Source: Mangrovimicrobium sediminis
Lineage (GTDB): Bacteria; Pseudomonadota; Gammaproteobacteria; Pseudomonadales; Halieaceae
Length of the DNA: 64,000 bases
Direction: 5' to 3'
Assembly (NCBI RefSeq): GCF_004745945.1
Contig: NZ_SRLE01000003.1
Location: 1 to 64,000, forward strand
How positions within the stretch are numbered: the first letter of the stretch is position 1; each line of letters starts with the position of its first letter. Positions 39,710-48,008 of this stretch are shown here, piece by piece. The translations under genes were made by a program, and so were the position numbers. Under the pieces are notes generated by a model. The model made no database searches and was not told the DNA's origin. It saw only the letters and a list, made by a program, of their open reading frames with translations.

Positions 39710-42700
39710 TGGACCGCGCGGCAGCGAATGGATATCGACCTATGAGTCAACTACACAGGCTAAGGAACATGGCCGCCCAGCACAGTCTGCTGCTGGGATT
39801 GTTGGCATTCCTCGTCGCGATGATAGCAGCGCTGGGTTGGTGGCAGCAGAAGGAAGCGAGCTCCCGGGTCGACCAGGAACTCTACCATAGCCTGCAGGAG
39901 CAACTGGCTTCGCGCGGCGGGCTACTCGACGAGGCGCTGCGCCGGTCGCGTGACCAGGTGCGCTTCGTGCTGTCCACGCCGCCGATACAGGGCATGGTGC
40001 GGGCCAGGGCCAACGACGGCAGCGACCCGATGGACGGCACGCCCTTCGAACTGTGGCGCCGGCGCCTGGAGACTATTGTCGTCGCCTTCATGGAGAACAA
40101 CTCGGATATCCTGGCGATAAACTACATCGGTCTCGAGGACGGTGGTCGCGAGCTGGCGCGCGTCGAACGACGCCAGGGCAGTATCCGCGTCGCCAGTGCC
40201 GAGACCCTGCAGCGGCGCGGCGATGAAGCTGCGTTCCAGGCTTTGCTACAACTTCCCCAGGGCGGTGTGTTCGTCAGCGACTTCAACCTGCGCCGCGAGC
40301 ACGGCGAGATCATTATTCCGCCCGAACCCGCCTTCCTGGCGGCGGTCCCCGTTTACGACATGTTGCAGCGGGTGTTCGGCGTGGTAACCATCGAGTACGA
40401 CGCCCACGAGCTGTTCCGGCGTATCACCCGAGACCTGCCGAAGCATCTCGATCTTTACCTGCTGAACGAAGAGCGCGACTACCTGGTACACCCCGAAGAC
40501 GGCCGCGCGTTCGCTTTTGCGACCGGTGATTCCCCGGCGGTCGCCGAGGGCGCGGACAGTGTCCTGCAACTGGGCGGGCACACGCCGTTGTCGCTCATGG
40601 TGCCGCGGGCGGCCGACGAGGAGCCGCGCTTCTTCATGGAGAGCGTGCACCCGCTGTCGCGAGTGGCCAGCGATCGCTACCTGGTGTTGCAGGTTGCCGC
40701 CCCGCAGAGCTACCGGGCAACCCGCATCTACGAAGAGAGCACGCGGCCACTGCTCCTGCTCGCCGGTGTGTTCCTCGCGCTGCTGGTCATGCTCGCCATC
40801 CAGCAGGTCAGCGCGCGTCGCGGCATGCTGCTGGGCGAGGCCCAGGCGCGCTGCCAAGCCATCGTGGATGGCTCGGTGGATGCGATCGTCGGCATGAATA
40901 CCCAGGGCAGGATCGAAAGCTGGAACGCCGGCGCCGAGGAGACTTTCGGCTTCAGCGAGGAGCAGGCACTGGGGCGCAGGCCGACTGAACTGTTCGTCGG
41001 CGAGGACGACCGCAAGATGGTGGAGCAGGGCATTGCCCGTGCCCTGCAGGGCGAGGCCCACCCGCTGATGCGCCTGGACGCGGTCTGCCGTGACGGCGAA
41101 CCGATCAAGGTCTCCCTGTCGCTGGCGCCTATTCGCACCTCGGGGCAGGGCATCGTCGGTGTCTCGGCGATTGCGCGCGACGTCACCGAGTTGTACCAGG
41201 CGCAGCAGCTGGCGCTGGAAATGAACAGCACGCTGGAGCAGCAGGTGTTCGAGCGCACGCTGGAACTGGAGCAGGCGCGCAACCTGGCCCTGTCCGCCAG
41301 CGAGGCGAAAAGCAATTTTGTCGCCAACGTGAGCCACGAGATTCGCACACCCTTGAACGGCATCATCGGCATGTTGCAGCTGATTCGCCGCGCCAGCTCG
41401 CGCGAGCTGCAAACGCGCTACCTGGGCATGGCCGAGAGCAGCGCCAGCGCACTGGCGGCCCTGATCAACGATGTACTGGACCTGAGCAAGATCGAAGCGG
41501 GCAAGCTGGAGATCACCCGCGGCGAGTACGACCTGCTCGACGTGGTATCGGACACCTGCACCGCCATGTCGATGCGCGCGCGGGACAAGGGCCTGGAGCT
41601 GATCATCGACGCCTCGGGTGTCGAGGTGCACCAGTTGCTGGGCGACGCCCACCGCCTGCGGCAGATCCTGGTAAACCTGCTGGAGAATGCGCTCAAGTTC
41701 ACCGAGCGCGGCTGGGTCAAGGTGAGCCTGCGCACGGTGGAGCATGCCCACGACCAGGTCGAGATCCGCTGCGCGATCCAGGATACCGGGGTGGGCATCG
41801 CCGACGACAAGCAGCAGGCGATCTTCGAGGCCTTCTCGCAGGAGGATGCCAGCGTTACCCGTCGCTTTGGCGGTACCGGCCTGGGGCTTTCCATCACCCG
41901 GCAGCTGTGTCGTTTGATGGGCGGCGACATCGAGCTGCACAGCGAAAAGGGCTGTGGCAGCACTTTCGAGTTCTCCCTGTTCCAGGAAACCCACGGCCGT
42001 CACGGCGATCCGTTTGCGGACATGGTCCTCACCGGACTGTCGTTCCTGCTGGTCGACCCCCTGCCGGCGCGGGCGGAGTCGCTGTCCCGCCAGCTGCGCA
42101 GCTGGGGCGCCACGCGGGTGGAGCACAGCGATGGACTGCCGCTGTCGCAAGCGCTGGCCGACGCGGATCACTTCGACATTGTCATCGTCGACGAGACACT
42201 CTGGGAAGCCTGGCCGCCGGCGACCGAAAAAGACCCGGTGGCGGTCATGCTGCAGCAGCTGGAAGGCCACCCGCTGTCCGAGGAGCACGCCCCGGGCCTG
42301 TTTACCCTGCTCAAGCCGGTCACGCCGGTGGAACTCGCGAGCCTCCTGCGTCGCGCCCGGTTTACCCACGGACCGGTGCCCGAGTGGCGGGAGAAGCGCG
42401 AGGCGACCAACCGGGCCATGCCGCTGCCCGTGGGTAAGCTCAGTTGTGCCGGTGCCCGCGTACTGGTAGTCGACGACAACCACATTAACCAGCAGGTCGC
42501 GGTGGGTATGCTCACAGACCTCGGCGCTGAGGTGGAGACCGCCTGGAACGGGCGCGAGGCGATCGAGATCCTGGCGCAGCGCGAGGGTGAGTTCCAGCTG
42601 ATCTTCATGGATGCCCAGATGCCCATCCTGGACGGCTACTCCGCCAGTCGCGAGATTCGCGCTGGCGGCGCCGGCGAGGCGGCGCGCGAGGTGCCTATCA

Positions 42701-43284
42701 TCGCCATGACGGCGAGCGCCATGGCCGGGGATCGCGAGCGATGCATGATTGCCGGTATGGACGACTACGTCACCAAGCCGCTGGACTTCGACGCCCTGGA
42801 GGCACGGGCCGCCTACTGGTTGCAGCACGACGGCAGCTCGCTGCCGGCGATTCTGCGTCCCCCGACCGCGGTGAAAACCGGTGTGTCTCTGTCCCACAAC
42901 GCCCGGCAGGCCCTGGATGGTGAGCCGGTCTGGGATCGCGATTGCCTGCTGCGCAACGTGAATTTCCGGGCGGAGCGTGTGCCTGACCTGATCCGGCTGT
43001 TTCTCAACCTGTTCCCGGAGCGGGTCGCGCTGCTCACCTGTGCGATGCGCTCGCGGGATTTCGACGCTGTCGCGTCGGAGGCGCATTGCCTGAAGGGTTC
43101 GGCCGCGAGTCTCGGGGCGAGCCGCCTGCACCGTTTGTGCCTGTTCGTGGAGCAGACCGCGCGCTCCGGCCAGGCCGATGTGCTGGACCTGTGTCCGCCG
43201 ATGCTCGAGCGCGAGGCGACGGCGCTGATCGAGGCGCTCAACCTGGGCTTCGACGCGGATGCGCCGGGAGAGCGCCAGGCCTGA
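39709..43284 (+). CDS. Hybrid sensor histidine kinase with REC and Hpt domains
   Basis: This is a 1191-residue BarA/LuxQ-type tripartite kinase in the inner membrane. Transmembrane helix 1 (about 25-43) and helix 2 (about 344-364) enclose a periplasmic sensor of about 300 residues. A PAS domain (about 380-495) and coiled coil follow. HisKA has His543 in NVSHEIRTPLNG, and the ATPase has LLENALKF, DTGVGIADD and FGGTGLGLSI. A degenerate receiver (about 775-880) precedes a complete REC with Asp968 (MDAQMPILDG) and an Hpt with His1126 (EAHCLKGSAASLG). The GTG at 39709 overlaps the previous stop; an ATG at 39742 is an equally possible start. It likely phosphorylates the upstream REC-GGDEF-EAL protein. 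The ligand is unknown. Confidence 0.93.
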   Translation: MDRAAANGYRPMSQLHRLRNMAAQHSLLLGLLAFLVAMIAALGWWQQKEASSRVDQELYHSLQEQLASRGGLLDEALRRSRDQVRFVLSTPPIQGMVRARANDGSDPMDGTPFELWRRRLETIVVAFMENNSDILAINYIGLEDGGRELARVERRQGSIRVASAETLQRRGDEAAFQALLQLPQGGVFVSDFNLRREHGEIIIPPEPAFLAAVPVYDMLQRVFGVVTIEYDAHELFRRITRDLPKHLDLYLLNEERDYLVHPEDGRAFAFATGDSPAVAEGADSVLQLGGHTPLSLMVPRAADEEPRFFMESVHPLSRVASDRYLVLQVAAPQSYRATRIYEESTRPLLLLAGVFLALLVMLAIQQVSARRGMLLGEAQARCQAIVDGSVDAIVGMNTQGRIESWNAGAEETFGFSEEQALGRRPTELFVGEDDRKMVEQGIARALQGEAHPLMRLDAVCRDGEPIKVSLSLAPIRTSGQGIVGVSAIARDVTELYQAQQLALEMNSTLEQQVFERTLELEQARNLALSASEAKSNFVANVSHEIRTPLNGIIGMLQLIRRASSRELQTRYLGMAESSASALAALINDVLDLSKIEAGKLEITRGEYDLLDVVSDTCTAMSMRARDKGLELIIDASGVEVHQLLGDAHRLRQILVNLLENALKFTERGWVKVSLRTVEHAHDQVEIRCAIQDTGVGIADDKQQAIFEAFSQEDASVTRRFGGTGLGLSITRQLCRLMGGDIELHSEKGCGSTFEFSLFQETHGRHGDPFADMVLTGLSFLLVDPLPARAESLSRQLRSWGATRVEHSDGLPLSQALADADHFDIVIVDETLWEAWPPATEKDPVAVMLQQLEGHPLSEEHAPGLFTLLKPVTPVELASLLRRARFTHGPVPEWREKREATNRAMPLPVGKLSCAGARVLVVDDNHINQQVAVGMLTDLGAEVETAWNGREAIEILAQREGEFQLIFMDAQMPILDGYSASREIRAGGAGEAAREVPIIAMTASAMAGDRERCMIAGMDDYVTKPLDFDALEARAAYWLQHDGSSLPAILRPPTAVKTGVSLSHNARQALDGEPVWDRDCLLRNVNFRAERVPDLIRLFLNLFPERVALLTCAMRSRDFDAVASEAHCLKGSAASLGASRLHRLCLFVEQTARSGQADVLDLCPPMLEREATALIEALNLGFDADAPGERQA

Positions 43285-43294
43285 TAGTTAAAGT

Positions 43295-43338
43295 GGTAAA
43301 AGTGGGGTCAGAGTCGAGACTCTGACCCCACTTTTACC
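43295..43338. repeat. Perfect 21-bp inverted repeat with GGGGTCAGA core (REP-like)
   Basis: Arms 43295-43315 and 43318-43338 are perfectly complementary around a 2-nt centre and contain GTGGGGTCAGAGTC. It lies 11 nt past the hybrid-kinase stop. It shares its core with the palindrome at 11435 and the tandem element at 12541, indicating a dispersed family. It could act as a stop for 3' exonucleases. Confidence 0.85.
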
Positions 43339-43423
43339 GGGCCCGGCCCCGCAGCCAGGGTCGTGACTCTCTCCCTGCCCCCAGCCCTGCCAAACATCCG
43401 TCAAAAAAAATGTGACTTTACCC

Positions 43424-43450
43424 TACGGTTTCTCCAACCACTGCCGATAT
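43424..43450 (+). promoter_or_regulatory. Sigma-28 (FliA)-like promoter ahead of bacteriohemerythrin
   Basis: TACGGTTT at 43424-43431 and GCCGATAT at 43443-43450 are 11 nt apart, matching the sigma-28 consensus at 6 of 8 and 7 of 8 positions. The GTG start is 44 nt downstream. Confidence 0.65.
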
Positions 43451-43494
43451 GAGGTTCAAGAGCCACCATTCGATCTCCCAGGGAGGACCTTCGA

Positions 43495-43887
43495 GTGAGC
43501 CAGTTTGAATGGGACGACAGCCTGAACGTGGGCGTCGACAGGATGAACGAGCAACACCAGCAGATCATTCACCTGATCAACGTGGTCGCCGACGACGTCG
43601 AGAACAACGAGAACCCACTGGGCAGCTTCGACAAACTGGCCAACTACGTCGTGCGTCATTTCCAGGAGGAAGAGAAGTACATGGAGAGCCACAACTACTC
43701 CAGCCTGTCCTCGCACAAGATTATCCACAAGCAGTTGCTGGCGCGCGTGGGCCAGTTCCGTGATTCCATGGTCGCCGGCGACCTGAACACGGAGGACCTG
43801 TTCGCCTTCCTGCGCATGTGGTTGAAGTCACACATCAAGGGTATCGACCAGCGCTACGGTATCGAATGCGCCAATTTCCAACCCTGA
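43495..43887 (+). CDS. Bacteriohemerythrin
   Basis: This is a 130-residue non-heme di-iron oxygen-binding protein. All seven iron ligands of the family can be placed: His21 (NEQHQQ), His55 and Glu59 (RHFQEEEKYM), His74 and His78 (SSHKIIHKQ), His113 and Asp118 (KSHIKGID). The four-helix length is standard. The start is GTG at 43495, 7 nt after GGGAGGA. It is a single-gene unit between a sigma-28-like promoter and a strong terminator, beside the chemotaxis operon. It may store or deliver oxygen to the motility machinery, or buffer oxygen for sensing; that role is inferred from context. Confidence 0.95.
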   Translation: MSQFEWDDSLNVGVDRMNEQHQQIIHLINVVADDVENNENPLGSFDKLANYVVRHFQEEEKYMESHNYSSLSSHKIIHKQLLARVGQFRDSMVAGDLNTEDLFAFLRMWLKSHIKGIDQRYGIECANFQP

Positions 43888-43930
43888 CACACTGACCCTG
43901 CACGCCCTGGCCCCCCCGGGGCGTACTTCT

Positions 43931-43969
43931 GGAGGGAGGCCGTCATCCCTGGGCCTCCCTCCCTTTTTC
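43931..43969 (+). terminator. Rho-independent terminator of the bacteriohemerythrin gene
   Basis: An 11-bp GC-rich stem (GGAGGGAGGCC with its complement) around a 10-nt loop is followed by CTTTTTC. Confidence 0.9.
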
Positions 43970-44055
43970 TCCCTCGCTCCCCGTTAAAGTTTGCCGCGCC
44001 CGGCAATCGCCTGAAAACGTATAGAAACACCCCCCTTATCCGACCTTGGTGGCAC

Positions 44056-44082
44056 TAAAGCATCGCCGGAATCCGTCGATAG
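44056..44082 (+). promoter_or_regulatory. Sigma-28 (FliA)-like promoter of the che operon
   Basis: TAAAGCAT at 44056-44063 and GTCGATAG at 44075-44082 have the exact 11-nt spacer, each matching 6 of 8 consensus positions. It lies between the hemerythrin terminator and cheA. Confidence 0.55.
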
Positions 44083-44203
44083 TACAGGCGTCTTCGGGGG
44101 AAAGTCGGACAGGCTCCCCCGGGATACGGCCGGGACGGCTGTGCAGCACCCCAGTCCGGCACCAGAAAAAAACAGTCCGCCGCATCGCGCGTGTGGCGGC
44201 CAG

Positions 44204-47200
44204 ATGACCGGTAGAGATATGGACGACGATACAGTTCGAATGTTTGTGGAGGAGTCGCTCGAGCACCTGGGTGACATCGAAGAATCCCTCCTGGCTATTG
44301 AGGCCGCTGGCGCCGATATCGACCTCGACCTGGTAAACGAGGTCTTTCGCGCCGTGCACTCCGTAAAGGGCGGCGCCGGGTTCCTTGAGCTCGAGAACAT
44401 CAAGCGCCTGGGTCACAGCATGGAGAACGTGCTGAATATGATCCGCTCGCGCGAGCTGGTACCCACCGGCGAGATCGTGAGCGTGCTGCTGGATTCCGCC
44501 GATACGCTCAAGGAAATGATCAGCGATTCGGGTAACAGCGAGTCGGTGCAGATCAGCGGACACCTGGACGCCCTGGAGCGCATCGCCAACGGTGAAAGCC
44601 TCGAGGCGGAGGGTGAGGCCGCCGAGGAGTTCGACGAGGACGACGCCGGCGAAGAGGTGGAAGAGGGCGACGGCTACGAGCACGAGGAGCCGGTGGCTTC
44701 CGGCCCGGATCTCCCGGAGCTGGAGATCGATGCGGACGAGCTGCGCCACGCGCTTTCCGCGGGCTACGTCTACCGTATCGACTTCGACCTGCGCGAGGAC
44801 CTGCTGGCCAAGGAGCGTGAACTCCACGCCACCATGGATGAACTCAGCACGCTGGGTTCCATGGTCGGCACCAGTTACGACCCCAAGCAGTCCCTGGGCA
44901 AGGGCGGCATCGTCAGCGTGGTCATCTCGACCATTATCGAACCGGAGACCATGCTCGAGATTGCGGGTGTTCCGGAGGAGCGCTGCTACCTGCTGGACGA
45001 TTCCGCATTAGAAAACCCGCACATTGTCGGTGCGTCATCCGCTCCGGCTGCCAAGGCAAAGGCCAAGGCGCCAGCCAAGGCCAAGGCCAAGGCACCGGCG
45101 AAAGCCAAAGCCCCCGCCAAGGCGAAGGCACCGGCCAAAGCCAAGGCGCCGGCCAAGGCGAAGGCACCGGCCAAGGCCGAGCCCCCGCCGCAACCGGCAC
45201 CCAGGCCGGTAGCCGCAGTGGACGCGGATGACCTGCCCGCCGGGGAGAAAAAGGCCGCGAAACCCACCACCGAAAGTACCCTGCGGGTTGGCGTAAACCT
45301 GCTCGACCAGTTGATGAACCTGGCGGGCGAACTGGTGCTGACCCGTAACCAGCTGTTGCAAGCCACCCTGCGCGGCAATGCCAACCAGATCGAGCAGGCC
45401 GCCCAGCGCCTGGACCTGATCACCACGGAAATGCAGGAGGCGATCACCTGCACGCGCATGCAGCCGGTAGGCATCGTGTTTTCCAAGTTCCGTCGCATCG
45501 TGCGCGACATGGCGCGCACCCTGGGCAAGAACATCGAACTCAGGCTGGACGGCGAGGACGTCGAACTCGACAAGACCATCATCGAGGGCCTCTCCGACCC
45601 GCTGACGCACCTGGTGCGCAACGGCATAGACCACGGTATCGAAACCCCGGAAGAGCGGATCCGCGCCGGCAAGCCGGAGCAGGCGGAACTGACCATCCGC
45701 GCCTCCCACGAGGCTGGCCAGGTGGTGATCGACATCGCCGACGACGGCCGCGGCATCGACCCCGAGAAGGTCAAGGCCAAGGCCCTGGACATGCGCCTGC
45801 GCGACAAGGAAACCCTCGACGCGATGAGCGACGCGGAACTCGTCAACCTGATCTTCGAGCCGGGTTTCTCCACCGCCGCGGAGATCACCGACATTTCCGG
45901 CCGCGGCGTGGGCATGGATGTGGTGAACACCAACCTCACCCGCCTCGGCGGCGTGATCGAGATCGACTCGCAGCTGGGCAAGGGCACCTGTGTGCGCATC
46001 AAGCTGCCACTGACCCTGGCGATTATCCCCAGCCTGATGATCGGCCTGGGCGGTAGCAAGTACGCCATCCCCCAGGTGAACGTGCAGGAACTCGTGCGTA
46101 TTCCGGCGGTGGACGTCGAGGAGCGCATCCATCGCATGGGCGACGCGGTCATGATGTGGCTGCGCGGCGAACTGCTGCCGCTGATCCAGCTCGGCGATAT
46201 CGTCAAGGTGGAGAGCGTCTACCGCGATACCGAGACCGGTGAACTCAAGCGCAACCGTCGCGCCCACGTCTACGACCGCCGCTCCAGCGAGGTAACAGAC
46301 GACGACGGTGAGGGCGCCAGTGAGCGCCGCAACGGGCCGACCCGCCGCCGCGCGTTCTCCAGCGCGGTGAACGTGGTGGTCGTGGTGGCCGGGGCCATGC
46401 GCTACGGCGTGGTGGTGGACGAACTGCTCGACTCCGAGGAGATCGTGGTCAAGCCGCTGGGCAAGCACCTGCAGCACAGCAACATCTACGCCGGCGCGAC
46501 CATCCAGGGCGATGGCCGCGTGGCCATGATCCTGGACGTGGTCGAGGTCGGTCGCCTGGCGCGCATCGACGAGTGCCACAAGGCGCAGGGCGATCTCAAG
46601 CCGGATATCCACGATGCCACGCAGTCCGGGGATCGCCATTCCCTGCTGCTGGTGAAGGGCGGCGAGAAAGAGACCTTCGCCGTACCGCTGGGGCTTATTA
46701 CCCGTATCGAGAAAATCAACGCGGACCGCCTGGACTACACCGGCAGCCGCTGCAGCATCACCTACCACGGCGAGAGCCTGGTGCTGTTCCGCACCAGCGA
46801 TATCGGCTCGTTTGCCCTGCTCCCCGAGAGCTCGCACTACTACGTGGTGGTGTTCAAGGTCGGTCGCCGGGAAGTGGGCCTGCTGTTCTCGTCGATTGTC
46901 GACACGGTGAACATCGCCGTGGAATTCGACCGCGACACCTACAGCCAGCCCGGCATCTTTGGCTCGGCGATCATCCGCGAGCAGACCACGCTGTTGCTCG
47001 ACCCGCTGGGCATCGTGCGCCAGCAGGAGCCGGAGTGGGTCACCCAGACCAGCGAGGCGTCGATCGAGGAGCACAACGCAATCACCCTGCTGGTGGCCGA
47101 GGACTCCAAGTTCTTCCTGGCGCAGATGACCAGTCTGCTGGAAGAGGAGGGCTACAAGGTGCTGCCCACCGAGGATGGCCAGGAGGGCCTGAGCACGCTG

Positions 47201-47461
47201 ATGGAAAACCTCGATGTGGTGGAGGGGATTATCACCGACATCGAGATGCCGAACATGGATGGCTTGTCCTTCGCCCGCGCCGTGCGCGCGGACCCGCGCA
47301 CCAAAGACCTGCCGATCATCGCCTGTACCAGTATCGCTGGCGAACTCAACGAGCAGATCGGCAAGAACGCGGGTATCGACGAGTACCTGATCAAACTCGA
47401 CCGCGAGCAGATTCTCGAGTGCCTGTCACGGCACTTGAAGAAAGTCACCGCCAAGGCCTAG
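44204..47461 (+). CDS. cheA: Chemotaxis histidine kinase CheA with C-terminal receiver domain
   Basis: This is a 1085-residue CheA-type kinase. The N-terminal Hpt has the phospho-histidine at about His52 (AVHSVKGGAGFLE). An acidic linker and a domain of about 95 residues follow. Then come a KAPAKAKAPAKA low-complexity linker (about 283-328), the P3 dimerisation helix pair (LMNLAGELVLTRNQLL), the P4 ATPase (LTHLVRNGIDHGIE, DDGRGID, GRGVGMDVV), CheW-like P5, a further CheW-like segment, and a REC domain with acceptor Asp1012 (IITDIEMPNMDG). REC-bearing CheA occurs in alternative and type-IV-pili-like systems. Possible starts are 44204 and 44219; neither has a strong ribosome site. It is the first gene of the cheA-cheW-mcp-cheB-cheR operon. 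Confidence 0.93.
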   Translation: MTGRDMDDDTVRMFVEESLEHLGDIEESLLAIEAAGADIDLDLVNEVFRAVHSVKGGAGFLELENIKRLGHSMENVLNMIRSRELVPTGEIVSVLLDSADTLKEMISDSGNSESVQISGHLDALERIANGESLEAEGEAAEEFDEDDAGEEVEEGDGYEHEEPVASGPDLPELEIDADELRHALSAGYVYRIDFDLREDLLAKERELHATMDELSTLGSMVGTSYDPKQSLGKGGIVSVVISTIIEPETMLEIAGVPEERCYLLDDSALENPHIVGASSAPAAKAKAKAPAKAKAKAPAKAKAPAKAKAPAKAKAPAKAKAPAKAEPPPQPAPRPVAAVDADDLPAGEKKAAKPTTESTLRVGVNLLDQLMNLAGELVLTRNQLLQATLRGNANQIEQAAQRLDLITTEMQEAITCTRMQPVGIVFSKFRRIVRDMARTLGKNIELRLDGEDVELDKTIIEGLSDPLTHLVRNGIDHGIETPEERIRAGKPEQAELTIRASHEAGQVVIDIADDGRGIDPEKVKAKALDMRLRDKETLDAMSDAELVNLIFEPGFSTAAEITDISGRGVGMDVVNTNLTRLGGVIEIDSQLGKGTCVRIKLPLTLAIIPSLMIGLGGSKYAIPQVNVQELVRIPAVDVEERIHRMGDAVMMWLRGELLPLIQLGDIVKVESVYRDTETGELKRNRRAHVYDRRSSEVTDDDGEGASERRNGPTRRRAFSSAVNVVVVVAGAMRYGVVVDELLDSEEIVVKPLGKHLQHSNIYAGATIQGDGRVAMILDVVEVGRLARIDECHKAQGDLKPDIHDATQSGDRHSLLLVKGGEKETFAVPLGLITRIEKINADRLDYTGSRCSITYHGESLVLFRTSDIGSFALLPESSHYYVVVFKVGRREVGLLFSSIVDTVNIAVEFDRDTYSQPGIFGSAIIREQTTLLLDPLGIVRQQEPEWVTQTSEASIEEHNAITLLVAEDSKFFLAQMTSLLEEEGYKVLPTEDGQEGLSTLMENLDVVEGIITDIEMPNMDGLSFARAVRADPRTKDLPIIACTSIAGELNEQIGKNAGIDEYLIKLDREQILECLSRHLKKVTAKA
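45050..45180 (+). repeat. In-frame tandem repeat coding for KAPAKA units in CheA
   Basis: Units of about 15-18 bp (GCCAAGGCRCCGGCSAAG-like) repeat about eight times and encode a Lys/Ala/Pro linker between the N-terminal and dimerisation domains. Such repeats tend to vary in copy number. The composition resembles the HU-like protein's tail at 20915-21039. Confidence 0.8.
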
Positions 47462-47473
47462 GAGGGCGACATC

Positions 47474-47950
47474 GTGAGTGACAGAAAGACCCGTTCCACC
47501 GAGAGCGAAGACGATGCCGGTATGGCAGACGCCTGCGAGATCGTCGTCTTCCAGATCGACGAACTCAAGTGCGCCCTGAACATCCGCCAGGCGCAGGAGA
47601 TCAACCGCAACCTCTCCATCACCGCTGTCCCCGAGGCGCCGGTGCATGTGAAGGGCGTGGCCAATCTGCGCGGCAAGGTCATTACCGTTGTCGACCTGCG
47701 TGTCGTGTTCGGTATCCAGCCGCGCGAAGAGGGCGGCCTCAACCAGGTCATCGTGATCCATTCGGCGTCCGAGGAAGTCGGCCTGCTTGTCGATTATGTC
47801 GATGACATCGTCTATGCGGTGCCGGACGAACTGCACCCGCCGCCGGCGAATCTCTCGGGCATACCCGGCGAATTTTTTACTGCGATTTACAAAAAGGATG
47901 GCGATGTCGCCGGCCTGATCAATCTCGATCAGGTACTGGGTCGCCAATGA
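47474..47950 (+). CDS. cheW: Chemotaxis coupling protein CheW
   Basis: CheW couples chemoreceptors to CheA. The 158-residue product has the two-beta-barrel SH3-like pattern: VVFQIDELKCALNIRQAQEI, VPEAPVHVKGVANLRGKVITVVDLR, and VIVIHSASEEVGLLVDYVDDI. The GTG at 47474 lies 7 nt behind GGAGGG, 12 nt after cheA. A 58-nt gap separates it from the receptor gene. Confidence 0.95.
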   Translation: MSDRKTRSTESEDDAGMADACEIVVFQIDELKCALNIRQAQEINRNLSITAVPEAPVHVKGVANLRGKVITVVDLRVVFGIQPREEGGLNQVIVIHSASEEVGLLVDYVDDIVYAVPDELHPPPANLSGIPGEFFTAIYKKDGDVAGLINLDQVLGRQ

Positions 47951-48008
47951 ATAACGGCTGGAAGCGGCTGTTCCACGGATTAGTGAAGACAGGTAGAGGA
48001 ATTGGACA

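Larger units (their letters stand above)
43888..44203. other. Intergenic region between bacteriohemerythrin and cheA
   Basis: This 316-bp gap holds the hemerythrin terminator (43931-43969) and a sigma-28-like promoter (44056-44082). I see no gene. Confidence 0.6.

Noticed and set aside
40246-43131. A 961-codon open frame on the minus strand opposite the hybrid kinase
   Set aside because: It is a shadow of a high-GC gene: it has no ribosome site or recognisable domain, and the plus-strand product has intact kinase motifs.
45050-45180. Possible CRISPR-like array
   Set aside because: The repeat is a contiguous in-frame protein-coding tandem (KAPAKA) with no spacers.
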